Source: Mixta gaviniae
GTDB taxonomy: Bacteria; Pseudomonadota; Gammaproteobacteria; Enterobacterales; Enterobacteriaceae
Assembly (NCBI RefSeq): GCF_002953195.1
Contig: NZ_CP026377.1
Span: forward strand, 372,001-436,000
Length of the DNA: 64,000 bases
Reading direction: 5' to 3'
Below are positions 41,782 to 51,988 of the stretch, in pieces; the stretch's first letter is position 1; each line of letters opens with the position of its first letter. The notes below the pieces were generated by a model, which saw nothing but the letters and a program-made list of their open reading frames with translations, had not been told where the DNA came from and ran no database searches. Position numbers and translations under genes: made by a program.

Positions 41782-42121
41782 ATTACTGCTCCTTTATCGG
41801 TTTGTACTGCAACAAATGTAGGGGGACTTGCTGCCACGTGCGGTAAAGCGGCAAGAAGCGATTCATGCTGCTTTACAATTGCGGCAGTCTACTACTGTCA
41901 ATATGCAGCGGAAGGAGAGAGTGGCAGAAATGAGAGACGAAACGTTTTTTTATGGAAATTCATCATAATCTGATGAAAAGTTATGATTGTTGCGTGGCGA
42001 TTATGAAACATCATTTTATTTTTACAGCGAAACGCGATCCATTTTCGCTGTGTTAAGCGCCGCCGCCAGTCGATCCGCTTGGCTAAAGCGCCTCTGCCTG
42101 CATTGCCGGAGGTGTTAATAA
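41782..42121 (-). promoter_or_regulatory. pckA upstream region with a hairpin
   Basis: About 340 bp, AT-rich, upstream of pckA. It contains a perfect 9-bp inverted repeat ACAGCGAAA/TTTCGCTGT (42025-42033 with 42044-42052) around a 10-nt loop. The pckA promoter should be here; I cannot fix its boxes. No gene is seen. Confidence 0.5.
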
Positions 42122-42145
42122 AAAAGGCGACCGGTGTCGCCTTTT
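42122..42145. terminator. Terminator downstream of hslO
   Basis: AAAAGGCGAC/GTCGCCTTTT, a perfect 10-bp stem with a CGGT loop and A/T flanks, lies 77 bp past the hslO stop. It resembles the hairpin after malQ and could work on both strands. Confidence 0.85.
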
Positions 42146-42221
42146 CGCTGAGGTTTATATTGATTTTACCGCCGCGTTAACGGGTTGCCCGCCCCGTGGG
42201 GAAGCCACCCTGGCTAAGCAA

Positions 42222-43100
42222 TCAGTGGATCTGTTCGCTGCTGCTGCCGGCGTCGTTGCGGATCGCCGCGATATCGACTGCATCATACACATAGTGGCTG
42301 CCACAGTAGTCGCAGTGCATATCGATCTGACCATCTTCTTCCAGAATCTGGTTGACCTCTTCCTGCGGCAGGGTGCGCAGCACTTCGCCGCAGCGTTCGC
42401 GCGAGCAGGTGCATTTGAAGCTGACGCTTTGCGGTTCGTAGATGGTCACCTCCTCCTGGTTGTAGAGGCGCCACAGCACATCGTTGGCCGGCAGGCCGAT
42501 CAGCTCTTCGGTCTTGATGGTTTCTGTCAGCATCGCCAGGTGGTTGAAATCTTCCTGGTCGGCGTTCTGCGCCGGCAGCACCTGCAGCAGGATGCCCGCC
42601 GCGCCTGGCTGGCCTTCATGCTCGCCGGTGCGGATAAACAGGCGCGTCGGCAGCTGCTCGGAACGCATAAAGTAATCTTCCAGACAGGCGGCCAGCGTAT
42701 CGCCTTCCAGGCCGACCACGCCCTGATAGCGCTCGCCTTTCTCCGGCGAAATGGTGATCACCAGATAGCCGTTGCCAACCATCTCTTTCAGCGTGCTACC
42801 GTCGGCGATCTCGCCCTGCACGCGCGCCACGCCGCGCATCTCCTGACGGTTGTTGCCGTTGATCACCGCCAGCGTCAGCGCGCCGTCGCCCTGCAGCTGT
42901 ACGGTGATGTCGCCTTCGAATTTCAGCGTGGCCGTCAGCAGGCTGGTGGCCACCAGCAGTTCGCCCAGCAGTTGCTGGACCGGCTGCGGGTAATCATGCC
43001 CGGAGATGATCTCCCGCCATGTGTCGGACAGATTTACCAGCTCGCCGCGAACCGCGTGATTTTCGAACAGGTAACGGTGCATTTGGTCTTGATGGGCCAT
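42222..43100 (-). CDS. hslO: Redox-regulated chaperone Hsp33
   Basis: A 292-residue cytosolic holdase activated by oxidative unfolding. The C-terminal zinc switch is complete: CTC in [10 protein letters not shown] and CDYC in MHCDYCG, the four cysteines whose disulfides activate the chaperone. The N-terminal body matches E. coli HslO (MxxDQLHRYLFEN pattern). It is downstream of hslR in the yrfG-hslR-hslO direction, 26 bp apart. Confidence 0.97.
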   Translation of the reverse strand: MAHQDQMHRYLFENHAVRGELVNLSDTWREIISGHDYPQPVQQLLGELLVATSLLTATLKFEGDITVQLQGDGALTLAVINGNNRQEMRGVARVQGEIADGSTLKEMVGNGYLVITISPEKGERYQGVVGLEGDTLAACLEDYFMRSEQLPTRLFIRTGEHEGQPGAAGILLQVLPAQNADQEDFNHLAMLTETIKTEELIGLPANDVLWRLYNQEEVTIYEPQSVSFKCTCSRERCGEVLRTLPQEEVNQILEEDGQIDMHCDYCGSHYVYDAVDIAAIRNDAGSSSEQIH

Positions 43101-43126
43101 AGTTTTTCTCTCGTGTTGGCGGCGCG

Positions 43127-43528
43127 TTATTCGTCGCCAGAAAATTTGAATTTCATCAGATCGCGGCGCTCTTTTTTATCCGGCCGGCGATCGGGATGCG
43201 GCATGGTAAGCGCATTCAGCTTGCGCGCCTGCGCCATCTTTTCCCGCTTTTCTACGCTCTCCGGCGTTTCGCTGTAGAGCTGCTGCGCTTCCGTCGCCGG
43301 ACGGCGTTGATCGGTAACGGCGCGGATAATAATGGTGCGTTCGTCGTTGCCCTGACGCAGCTTCAGTTCCGCGTCCAGCTCCACCAGCTTGCTGGGTTTG
43401 CTGCGCTGACCGTTATAGTGAACCTTGCCGCCCTCGATCATTTCACGCGCCAGCGCGCGGGTCTTGTAAAAGCGTGCTGCCCACAGCCATTTGTCGAGCC
43501 GGACGCCTTCTGCGGATTTTTCTTTCAT
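43127..43528 (-). CDS. hslR: Ribosome-associated heat shock protein Hsp15
   Basis: A 133-residue S4-domain RNA-binding protein that binds free 50S subunits carrying nascent chains and helps recycle them. The S4 motif [23 protein letters not shown] is at the N terminus and a basic tail ([15 protein letters not shown]) at the C terminus. I chose the ATG at 43528 after GGGAGC; a GTG directly before it would add one residue. It lies 16 bp after yrfG and 26 bp before hslO. Confidence 0.96.
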   Translation of the reverse strand: MKEKSAEGVRLDKWLWAARFYKTRALAREMIEGGKVHYNGQRSKPSKLVELDAELKLRQGNDERTIIIRAVTDQRRPATEAQQLYSETPESVEKREKMAQARKLNALTMPHPDRRPDKKERRDLMKFKFSGDE

Positions 43529-43544
43529 CACTGCTCCCGTCGGT

Positions 43545-44225
43545 TTACCTCACCAGGGGCGCCAGCGCGCCGAGAAAGGTTCGGTAATCGCTCACGCGCG
43601 GATGGCGAGCAAAGGTTTTGGTCGGCATGCCGGAATCGGGATTGCCGACGCCCAGGCACCAGGCGATTCCCCAGCGCTGCGCCGCGTCCAGCACCGGTTC
43701 ACTGTCGTCTATAAACAGCGTGCGGCGCGGGTCGAAGCCGGTATGCTGCTGCACGGCCTGCCATAAGCGCCGATCTTCTTTCGGAAAGCCAAATGTATGG
43801 GTCGATAGCAATAAATCAAGGTGCTGGCCCAGCCCGGTTTGCCGCAGCTTTACGTCCAGATTCCAGGGATGCGCGTTGGTGAGCAGAATGGTGCGCTTGC
43901 CGCAGGCGCGTAAGGCCTGCAAAAAGGGAAGGGTGTCTTCGCGCAGCGTCGCCCGGCTGCGCATTTCCCACGTCATGGCGCGGATATCCAGTTCCAGCTC
44001 GCGGCTCCAGTAATCCAGACAATACCAGTTTAGCGTATGCTGCACCGCCTGGTATTTCGCCGTAATGAACTGGTTCGCCTCAGCCAGGGAGATCCCCCGC
44101 CGCTGACTGAACGTTTGCGGCACCAGCGTCAGCCAGAAGTAGCTGTCAAACGCCAGATCGAGCAGCGTGCCGTCCATATCCAGCAGCACGGTATCTATCT
44201 CACGCCAGTTTATCTCAATCGCCAT
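43545..44225 (-). CDS. yrfG: GMP/IMP nucleotidase YrfG (HAD family)
   Basis: A 226-residue haloacid dehalogenase-type phosphatase. Motif I is LLDMDGTLLDL near the N terminus, motif II LLTNAHPWNLDVK, motif III lysine and motif IV in STHTFGFPKED and LFIDDSEPVLDA. E. coli YrfG dephosphorylates purine nucleoside monophosphates, mainly GMP and IMP. The ATG at 44225 follows GGAGG; an upstream in-frame start is less likely. First of yrfG-hslR-hslO downstream of igaA. Confidence 0.93.
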   Translation of the reverse strand: MAIEINWREIDTVLLDMDGTLLDLAFDSYFWLTLVPQTFSQRRGISLAEANQFITAKYQAVQHTLNWYCLDYWSRELELDIRAMTWEMRSRATLREDTLPFLQALRACGKRTILLTNAHPWNLDVKLRQTGLGQHLDLLLSTHTFGFPKEDRRLWQAVQQHTGFDPRRTLFIDDSEPVLDAAQRWGIAWCLGVGNPDSGMPTKTFARHPRVSDYRTFLGALAPLVR

Positions 44226-44277
44226 GCCGCCTCCGCCCGGTAAAAACGGGCGACAGGGTAGCACAGTTAATAGCGCG

Positions 44278-46416
44278 TCAGAATAAGGGGCGCATATCCG
44301 GCATGGTCGACAGCGTGTGGTTAAAGCACTTGTCGTAGTACTGCTGAATTTCGACGATGCGTTTACGGTTGCGGTGGATACGTTTCAGCGCCAGCAGGCC
44401 GTTGATCACCACGCTCAGGCAGAGTGCCAGCAGCAGCAGCGAGGTGCCGAGATAACGCCAGAGCGTCAGCATGTCGGGCTCGCTGTGCAGGGCGATATGC
44501 TGCGTGCCGTTGGCATCGGTATGAAGGCTGGTGATGATGCCCGCGGCGCTGAACGGCGTATGCAACAGCATGCCGGCGAGACGCTGCAGCTCCTGCCACT
44601 GATCCGGCGCGTTGAAATCAAACAGCGAAACGGTCGGCTGCGGATGGTTCACCAGCTGACGTCCTTCATCGCTGACGATCAGAAAACCGCCGGGCGGCGG
44701 GCTGTTCAGCGCTTCCGCCGCGCGATGCGTTTCGCGGTAGAAAAAGGTGGAGGTGGCGGTATTGACCAGGTTTTCCAGCGCTTCGGCGCTGACCGGGCGC
44801 AGCAGCACATTCATGCCGTTAAGGGAGCCGGATCCGGCGCGCTGCACCAGCGTTTCCCAGTCTTTAGCGTTGCCCAGGTTGACCAGCGCGTTTTTCAGCC
44901 GCACACAATCCTGCTGCTGGCTGCAGAGATCCTGCGTTTTCAGGACCAGATCGGCGAAGTCGTCCAGCAGGATCATGCCCGATTTCTGAATCGCGGTGGC
45001 CAGCTGTGGGTTGATCTTACTGTCGGCGCCCTCTTGCGGATGCAGCTGCTGGTTGGTTAGGTTCAGCAGGGCAGAGGCCTTATCGATAATTTCCGACTGC
45101 GGCAACGGCAGCGGCGACGCCATATTCCAGTAAATCGCCGAGCAGTCGAAAGGCATAAAGGCGTAGCTGCGGTTACTCTGGTAGCTGGCAGGTACGGAAC
45201 ACATGCCGGTGCCGCTGACTTTTAAGCTGTCGCCGACATGCAGGGCGGTGCCTTCCAGCTCCGCTACCGTATTGACCTGAATGCGCTCGGTGCCGGTGAG
45301 CCGCGCCACGCTCAGCTTCAGCGGCATGGTCAGCGGCACCCAGCTGATCAGCAGCGCCAGCACCAGTAGCGAGCCGCAGGCCAGCACCATATTCTTTTTC
45401 CAGCGCTGAATCGGGAAGTTACGCACTTCATCCTGCAGCGACAGGAAGCGGCCCTGACGCACCACCTGGCGGTTCAGATAGATATCCACATCGGTAATCT
45501 GCCCAAGATCGTGCGTGACATAGGGCTGCCAGTGCGGCGGATAGATTAAATCGATAATACCGAGGGAGATGTTGTTAACCTGGCCCTGGTTCGATTCACT
45601 GAACAGGCCCCAGCGCTTCGGCGCGCCGCGCAGGCAGTGGATTTCACGCAGGTCCTTCTCGCCGGGACGGCGGTACATAAACCACAGGCTGACCAGAATC
45701 ATCGACAGACTGGCGCTGATTAGCCACGGCATAAAAATCAGCGGCGTCAGCAGGCTGATCAGCAGCAGCAGCAGGCCGCAACAGATTACCGCCGCTTCGC
45801 GCGTACCGTCGCTGCGCGACAGACGATGCTCTTCAGGCGTCTCTTTGCGCACCTGCAGCAGCTCAACATTTTCACTCTGCTCCTGGCGGATCGAGGCGTT
45901 AGTAGCGCTGGGGCGCGCAACCGTCGGCAGCATGCTCTGTTCGCCGGCGTAATTGATCAGCGAATGGCCGTTAAGCGAAATCACCAATGGAATAGAGTGG
46001 GTTTTGATCAACTCAACGAAGTTCTCTTCGGCGATATACTGTTCCCACAGCGGCGGCAGATGCACTTCCAGCGCGTCGAGATAGTAGCGCCACTTTTGCG
46101 GATCATCGGTAGAGAGACCATAACGGGTGATGGCGCGGGTAACGGGATAGACTTTATTGCTCTGCGAGCTGAGCGTCAGCATTTCCGGCGAGGCGCTGGC
46201 GCCGCCGGGCTGAATGGTGCGCTGCTTTTTTGCCAGCGTATCGAGATAGCGTTCTACCGCTTCGCGCTCCTCCGCCGTCAGGTGACGGTGGGGCGGACTG
46301 ATAAAGGGCAGCGGCTTCGCCAAAGGCGGACGATGCCGCATGGCGTACCAAAAACAGACACCTGCGATAATTGAGCAGGTCAGCATTACACCCAGAATTA
46401 TGATTATTGTGTTCAT
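44278..46416 (-). CDS. igaA: Rcs pathway inhibitor IgaA (YrfF)
   Basis: A 712-residue inner-membrane protein that holds the Rcs phosphorelay off and is usually essential when Rcs is intact. An N-terminal membrane segment (about 3-25), a cytosolic region, two further membrane segments (about 205-245), one at about 345-365, a large periplasmic domain with conserved cysteines, and a C-terminal membrane segment near 650 are visible. It aligns along its length with E. coli YrfF/IgaA (KWRYYLDALEVHLPPLWEQY, REIHCLRGAPKRWGLF). It is divergent from nudE. Confidence 0.96.
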   Translation of the reverse strand: MNTIIIILGVMLTCSIIAGVCFWYAMRHRPPLAKPLPFISPPHRHLTAEEREAVERYLDTLAKKQRTIQPGGASASPEMLTLSSQSNKVYPVTRAITRYGLSTDDPQKWRYYLDALEVHLPPLWEQYIAEENFVELIKTHSIPLVISLNGHSLINYAGEQSMLPTVARPSATNASIRQEQSENVELLQVRKETPEEHRLSRSDGTREAAVICCGLLLLLISLLTPLIFMPWLISASLSMILVSLWFMYRRPGEKDLREIHCLRGAPKRWGLFSESNQGQVNNISLGIIDLIYPPHWQPYVTHDLGQITDVDIYLNRQVVRQGRFLSLQDEVRNFPIQRWKKNMVLACGSLLVLALLISWVPLTMPLKLSVARLTGTERIQVNTVAELEGTALHVGDSLKVSGTGMCSVPASYQSNRSYAFMPFDCSAIYWNMASPLPLPQSEIIDKASALLNLTNQQLHPQEGADSKINPQLATAIQKSGMILLDDFADLVLKTQDLCSQQQDCVRLKNALVNLGNAKDWETLVQRAGSGSLNGMNVLLRPVSAEALENLVNTATSTFFYRETHRAAEALNSPPPGGFLIVSDEGRQLVNHPQPTVSLFDFNAPDQWQELQRLAGMLLHTPFSAAGIITSLHTDANGTQHIALHSEPDMLTLWRYLGTSLLLLALCLSVVINGLLALKRIHRNRKRIVEIQQYYDKCFNHTLSTMPDMRPLF

Positions 46417-46825
46417 GCTATGCTCATTCCAGCCAAACTGCTGCCGTCACTGTTATTGCTCGCTCCGGGCTATGTTGTAGGGAGTGTACTAATTTTGGCG
46501 GGATTGGGCAGTAGAGGCAACCAACCTGATGACTAAAATTGCGCACAAAATCATAAAATTAGAACTACTATACAGAAATCCTTATTGGGATGTTACCTGT
46601 CAGCCGCACAGGAAAATATCGGCATTATCCTATTTCTTTCCGGCATGTTGACTTTGGCATAAATTTTTTTCCGTATCTGTTACAAGCATTTGTTATAAAA
46701 AAGTAAATTAAACCATATGATGATTGGATTCCCGTGATGCCTGTCGCACAATGTCTTTTTGCCGAACTTGATGTCATGACGACGACCGGCCGGCGATCAT
46801 CAACCGCGCGTTATCTGGGGTCCCC
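46417..46825. promoter_or_regulatory. igaA-nudE divergent promoter region
   Basis: About 410 bp, clearly AT-richer than both neighbours, with runs such as TTATAAAAAAGTAAATTAAACC near 46695. It should hold promoters for igaA (minus) and nudE (plus). No ORF or clean operator is seen. Confidence 0.5.
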
Positions 46826-47392
46826 ATGTCTAGAGAATTAGAGAAGCCCAAAATTTTAAGTGTCGAGCCCGTTGCCCGCTCGCGTCTGTTTACCGTTGAG
46901 GCGGTCGATCTGGCGTTCAGCAACGGCGCGCGACGCGTGTATGAACGTATGCGCCCTTCAGAGCGCGAAGCGGTGATGATTGTGCCAATTATCGATAATC
47001 ATCTATTGCTGATTCAGGAGTATGTGGTCGGCCTGGAAACCTATGAGCTGGGCTTCCCGAAAGGGCTGATCGATCCCGGCGAAACGGTGTTTGAAGCGGC
47101 CAACCGTGAACTGAAAGAAGAGGCGGGCTTTGGCGCGACCGCGCTGGAATCGCTGAGCAAGCTGACGATGGCGCCCTCCTACTTCTCCAGCAAAATGAAT
47201 ATCGTCGTGGCGGAAGGGCTCTATCCGGAAAAACTGGAAGGGGATGAGCCGGAGCCGCTGCCGGTGATCCGCTGGCCGCTTGATAACCTGATGGCGCTGC
47301 TGCAGGAGCCCGATTTCAACGAAGCGCGCAACGTCAGCGCGCTGTTCCTGGCGCGCGAATGGCTGGTGAAACAGCAGCGCCTGGCGTACTGA
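46826..47392 (+). CDS. nudE: ADP compounds hydrolase NudE
   Basis: A 188-residue Nudix hydrolase cleaving ADP-ribose, Ap3A and NADH. The Nudix box is complete: G-x5-E-x7-REL-x-EE-x-G in GLIDPGETVFEAANRELKEE followed by AGF. Matches E. coli NudE (186). It is convergent with mrcA, with a strong terminator between them. Confidence 0.96.
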   Translation: MSRELEKPKILSVEPVARSRLFTVEAVDLAFSNGARRVYERMRPSEREAVMIVPIIDNHLLLIQEYVVGLETYELGFPKGLIDPGETVFEAANRELKEEAGFGATALESLSKLTMAPSYFSSKMNIVVAEGLYPEKLEGDEPEPLPVIRWPLDNLMALLQEPDFNEARNVSALFLAREWLVKQQRLAY

Positions 47393-47403
47393 GACGCGGC
47401 AAT

Positions 47404-47435
47404 AAAAAAGGGGCGACCATGGTCGCCCCTTTTTT
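47404..47435. terminator. Bidirectional terminator between nudE and mrcA
   Basis: A long perfect palindrome, AAAAAAGGGGCGACC with its complement GGTCGCCCCTTTTTT, lies between convergent nudE and mrcA. It provides U tracts in both directions. Confidence 0.93.
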
Positions 47436-47447
47436 TATCGCTCGCCG

Positions 47448-49996
47448 TCAGAACAGCTCGTGCGTTTCACCGTTGTCCATCAGCGTGGTGCCCACGTCGT
47501 GAACGGAGTACTCGGTAGGCTGGGTGCCTTCGATAAAGTATTCCTGACGGGTATTGCCGCCGCCGTTGGCCAGTTTGCCGGTGCTGCGGTCGATGGTTGC
47601 CGTGACCACACCCGGCGGCGGCGTCAACGGCTGCTCCGGCACGCCATCCAGCGCCGCTTTCATATAATCATCCCAGGCAGGCTGCGCGCTCTTGGCGCCG
47701 CCTTCATAGCCGGAGACCTCATTTTTCAGCGCGCCAGAAGCGGTGGTGCGGCCTAAATCGCGGCGATGATCGTCGAAGCCGATCCAGACGGTAGTGACCA
47801 CGCCCGGGCCGTAGCCGGAGAACCAGGCATCTTTCGAGCTGTTAGTGGTACCGGTTTTGCCGCCGATATCGTTGCGCTTCAGATCGCGGCCGGCACGCCA
47901 GCCGGTGCCCATCCAGCCCGGCTCGCCGAAGATATTGGAGTTCAGCGCGCTTTTAATCAGGAACGACAGTGGCGTGTTGATCACGTGCGGCGCGTACTGC
48001 TGCGTCTCCACGGCCTGCGCCGCGCCCACCTGCTGCAGCGCCGGCTGCGGCACGGCGGGATTGCGGTTTTCCTGCGAGACCGCAACGTTTTCCACGCTCT
48101 CTTCGCCCAGCGCGACCGCTTTTTTGGTTTCGCCGTAAATCACCGGCAGATTGCACTGCGGACAGGCGATGCGCGGTTTAGCTTCAAACAGCGTCTCGCC
48201 GTTCTCATTTTCAATCTTGCGGATAAAGTAAGGGTCGACCAGGAAGCCGCCGTTGGCCATCACCGCATAGCCGCGCGCCATCTGCAATGGGGTAAACGAG
48301 GCGGCGCCCAGCGCCAGTGATTCCGTGCGGACGATATTCTGTGCCGGGAAGCCGAAGCGCTGCAGATACTCCGCCGCATAATCAACGCCCATCGCACGCA
48401 TCGCGCGCACCATCACCACGTTTTTCGACTGCCCCAGCCCCTGACGCAGGCGGATCGGGCCATCGTAGGTCGCCGGCGAGTTTTTCGGACGCCAGTCGGA
48501 ACCGGCGCCGGCATCCCAGCGCGAGATCGGCACGTCATTCAGAATCGATGCCAGCGTCAGACCACGGTCCATCGCTGCGGTATAGAGGAAAGGTTTGATA
48601 TTCGACCCCACCTGGCGCAGCGACTGAGTAACACGGTTGAATTTGCTCTGATTGAAATCGAAGCCGCCGACCAGCGCGCGCACCGCGCCATCTTGCGGAT
48701 CAAGCGAGATCAGCGAAGAGTTTACGTCAGGCACCTGCGCCAGCCACCAGTCGTTCTCCACTTTGCGCACCCAAATTTGCTGGCCCGGCTGCACGACCTG
48801 GGTCACGCTGCGCGGGCAGGGCCCTGCAGCGTATCCGATTTATAGGGACGCGCCCAGCGTACGCCATCCATTGTCAGCGAGACGCTGCTGCCGTCGCGCA
48901 TCAGCGCAGTCGCTTCATTGCTGTTAGCGGAAGTCACCACGGCGGGCCAGAGCGGGCCGTAAACCGGCAGCGCCTTAAGCGTTTTCAGGATTTGCGTAGT
49001 ATCCCAGGCGGGTTCGCCGACTTTCCACAGCACATTGGCCGGGCCGCGGTAGCCGTGGCGCATATCGTAGGCGATAACGTTGTTACGCACCGACTCCTGC
49101 GCCGCCAGCTGCAGTTTACGGGTTACGGTGGTGTAGACTTTGAAGCCGTCGTTATAAGCGTTCTCGCCGTAGCGTTTCAGCATTTCCTGACGCACCATCT
49201 CTGTCAGGTAGGGCGCGGAGAAGGCGATCTCCGGACCGTGATAGCTCGCTTCCAGCGGCTCGCTGCGCGCTTCGATATATTGCTGCTGCGAGATGTAGTT
49301 CTGATCCAGCATGCGCGACAGCACTACGTTGCGACGCGCCAGCGCGCGCGTAGGGGAATAGAGCGGGTTAAAGGTGGACGGCGCTTTCGGCAGCCCGGCG
49401 ATCATCGCCATTTCGCTCAGAGTCAGCTGATCGATATTTTTACCGAAGTAGACCTGCGCGGCGGCGCCGACACCATAGGCGCGGTAGCCGAGATAGATCT
49501 TGTTCAGATAGAGTTCGAGGATTTCATCTTTACTGAGCAGCTGTTCGATGCGGATAGCCAGGAACGCCTCCTTGATTTTACGCATCAGGGTGCGTTCAGG
49601 ACTCAGAAAGAAGTTACGCGCCAGCTGCTGGGTAATGGTACTGGCGCCCTGCGAGGCGTGCCCGGAGATCAGCGCCACGCTGGCGGCACGGAAAATGCCG
49701 ATGGGATCGACGCCGTGATGTTCGTAGAAACGGCTATCCTCAGTGGCGATAAAGGCCTTAACCAGCTCAGGCGGCATCTGCGCCAGCGTCAATGGGATGC
49801 GTCGCTTCTCGCCATACTGGGCGATAAGCTCACCATCGGCGCTGTAAACCTGCATTGGCGTTTGCAGACGCACATCCTTCAGCGTGTTCACATCCGGTAG
49901 CTGCGGCTCAATATATTTGTACAACCCGTAAACCGAGCCGACGCCCAGCAAAATGCAACACACTGCAAGAATCAATAAATACTTTACGAACTTCAC
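47448..49996 (-). pseudogene. mrcA: Penicillin-binding protein 1A, split by a frameshift
   Basis: Two abutting frames together make a full PBP1A (E. coli 850 residues). The first (48803-49996, GTG start) has the membrane anchor (about 7-28) and GT51 glycosyltransferase (TEDSRFYEHHGVDP, GASTITQQLARN) and stops at DTLQGPARAA. The second (47448-48806) resumes as VTQVVQPGQQIWVRKVE and carries the transpeptidase SxxK (SNIKPF) and KTGTTN. E. coli reads QGPTPRKVTDVLQTGQQ here. One extra C in a short run (GGG on the plus strand, 48814-48816) would restore QGPAPRSVTQV. As written, the polymerase and cross-linking halves are separated. Real mutation or a sequencing error. Confidence 0.9.
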
Positions 49997-50116
49997 CTGA
50001 GATTTCCCATTTTATGTCGTTTGGGCAGTTTATAAACAATCGCGCGGTAGTATAAAGGCAAGCCAGACGCTTTGATACGTCCTTTTATATTATGACGATA
50101 TGGAGATCGCGCAAAA

Positions 50117-50947
50117 ATGGCTTTTCAGAAATGGCAGGTGGGGCTCGATATTCAAAACGGGCAGCTCTGTGCATTGGGCATCCAGCGGCGGCGCCAGGGC
50201 TGGCAACTGCGCCACTGGTGGCGTCACGCGCTGCCGTCGGAGACCTTATCCCACGGCGCGCTGCAGGGTTCGCCGCAGCTTATCACCCTGCTGCGCCGCT
50301 GGCGCCGCCAGCTGCCTCACGCCATTTCGCTGCGCGTCGGTTTTCCCTCTCAGGCGGCGCTACAGCGTTCAGTACCCGCTCCCGTCGCCACGCTGCGCGA
50401 ACCGGCGCTGGGGCGCTACGCCGCCGCCGCCGCCGAACGCCTTTTTCCGCTGGCCGCCAGTGAACTGGCGCTGGATTATCGCGCGGTTTCTCTGCCGCCG
50501 CCGCGCCTGTGCCTGACCGCCGCGCGCCGGAGCGTGCTGCAGCAGTGGCTGTCGACGCTGCGGCAGGCGGGGTTGACGCCTGAAGTGATGGAGCTGACCT
50601 GCAGCGCGCTGGCGACCGTCGGCAAGCTGATGCGGCTGCCGGAGCAGGCGGCGCTGATCCACCAGCTAAGCGATCACTGGCTATGGTATCTGCCCGGCCG
50701 GCCTGACGCCGTTTCCGGCTGGTCGCCCGGCCTCTTTTCGCTGGAGGGTGAAACTGTGGGGCAGATCTTGCCGACGGCGCGGCAGTTCTGGTTTAGCGCC
50801 AGCCTTTCAGGGGAAACGCTGGCAGGGATGCAGCCGCTGCAGCCGTTAAGCCTGCTGCAGTTAATGCAGCCGCCGCTGCCCGACTGCGGCGGCTGTTTTA
50901 CCCTTGCACTCGGGCTGGCGCTGCGCGCGGAGGATCGCTGCGAATGA
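50117..50947 (+). CDS. hofM: PilM-like DNA utilisation protein HofM
   Basis: A 276-residue protein in the place and orientation of E. coli hofM (259), sharing the N terminus MAFxxWQ-GLxxQ and the closing FTLALGLALR. It belongs to the PilM/ActA-like assembly proteins that dock type IV pilus or DNA-uptake complexes on the inner membrane. Overall conservation is low, as usual for this gene. It is the first gene of hofMNOPQ, divergent from mrcA; its stop overlaps the hofN ATG. Confidence 0.85.
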   Translation: MAFQKWQVGLDIQNGQLCALGIQRRRQGWQLRHWWRHALPSETLSHGALQGSPQLITLLRRWRRQLPHAISLRVGFPSQAALQRSVPAPVATLREPALGRYAAAAAERLFPLAASELALDYRAVSLPPPRLCLTAARRSVLQQWLSTLRQAGLTPEVMELTCSALATVGKLMRLPEQAALIHQLSDHWLWYLPGRPDAVSGWSPGLFSLEGETVGQILPTARQFWFSASLSGETLAGMQPLQPLSLLQLMQPPLPDCGGCFTLALGLALRAEDRCE

Positions 50948-51489
50948 AGGTGAACTTACTGGCGTGGCGACAGCGGGCGCTGCGGCGGCGGCTTCTGCGC
51001 CACGGCGCGTCCGGGGGCATGCTACTGCTGGTCACGCTGGCGGCGTTGCTGCTATGGCGTCAGAGCCTGGCGGAAGAGGCGCGTCAGTGGCGGCAGCGGC
51101 TGACGCTGTGGCAAGCGGCGCGGCAGCAGGCGCATCAGCTGGCGCAGCGCTATGCCGCCCTGCAGCAACAGGCGCAGGTGCTGGAGCAGCAAACGGCGCG
51201 TCGCCTGCTCAGACGCCAGCAGCTTTCCGAATGGCAAACGCTGATGGCGCAGCTTGAAGCCAGCGTGCCGGACGGGCTGTGGCTGTCGACGTTAACCCAC
51301 CAGCAGCGCGCGCTGCGTATCGAAGGGCTGAGCCAGCGGCCCGAAGCGGCCCGCCTGCTGCATCAGCGGCTCAGGCTGCTGCCCTTTTTGCAGCCCTGGC
51401 GGCCCGGCGGCCTGCAAAAAAATGTGGATGGCCTTTATCGCTTTACCCTGGCGGCAGGCAACGCGGATGAGGTGAAAAATGAAAAGTGA
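50944..51489 (+). CDS. hofN: PilN-like DNA utilisation protein HofN
   Basis: A 181-residue PilN-type protein: short cytosolic tail (MKVNLLAWRQR), one membrane helix (about 24-40) and a Gln/Arg-rich coiled coil, then a small periplasmic domain. The MKxNLLPWR-like N terminus is the PilM-binding motif of the family. ATGA overlap with hofM and 11-bp overlap with hofO indicate coupled translation. Confidence 0.85.
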   Translation: MKVNLLAWRQRALRRRLLRHGASGGMLLLVTLAALLLWRQSLAEEARQWRQRLTLWQAARQQAHQLAQRYAALQQQAQVLEQQTARRLLRRQQLSEWQTLMAQLEASVPDGLWLSTLTHQQRALRIEGLSQRPEAARLLHQRLRLLPFLQPWRPGGLQKNVDGLYRFTLAAGNADEVKNEK

Positions 51490-51988
51490 GCTGCTGCTGC
51501 GTTGGCTTCTGCTGCCGGCAACGCTGCGCTGGCTTAGCCTGGCGGGCGTATTGTTCGGCGTAGCGCTGGCAACGCATCGTTTCGCCATCGTTCCGGCGCG
51601 CACTCAGCAGCAGCAGGCGCAGCACGATGCCCGACAACAACGGCAGCATTATCAGCACCAGCTGGCAGCGCTGCTGCAACAGTCGGGGCTGTCGCAATTA
51701 CAGCTGCGCAACCAGCAGCAGCTGGAGGCGATGGTGCGCGACGGCGAGCCGTTTTCGCTCTATACGCTGCTGCAGCACAGCGGCGGCGAGCTGGAGCAGT
51801 GGCGTCCGGGGGGGCGGGAGAGCCAGCTGCGGCTGCGGCTTAGCTGGCCGCAGCTAAAACAGATTTTCGCCTATCTGGCGGCCTGCGAGCCGACGCCGAC
51901 GGTAACCGCCTTTACGGTGCAGCGCCAGGATGCGCGCCTGCACGCCACTTTCCTGTTGGCATTCGATGATGAAATTTCTCTGCATTAG
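51479..51988 (+). CDS. hofO: PilO-like DNA utilisation protein HofO
   Basis: A 169-residue protein with one membrane helix (about 15-35), a Gln-rich coiled coil and a ferredoxin-like periplasmic domain, in the position of E. coli hofO. It overlaps hofN at its start and hofP at its end. Assigned by order and topology; sequence similarity is weak. Confidence 0.8.
   Translation: MKSELLLRWLLLPATLRWLSLAGVLFGVALATHRFAIVPARTQQQQAQHDARQQRQHYQHQLAALLQQSGLSQLQLRNQQQLEAMVRDGEPFSLYTLLQHSGGELEQWRPGGRESQLRLRLSWPQLKQIFAYLAACEPTPTVTAFTVQRQDARLHATFLLAFDDEISLH

Noticed and set aside
48803..48806. mrcA as two genuine separate genes (GT51 protein and stand-alone transpeptidase)
   Set aside because: The second frame starts within a conserved stretch, without signal peptide or membrane anchor, and the two frames join at the exact homologous point when one base is added.
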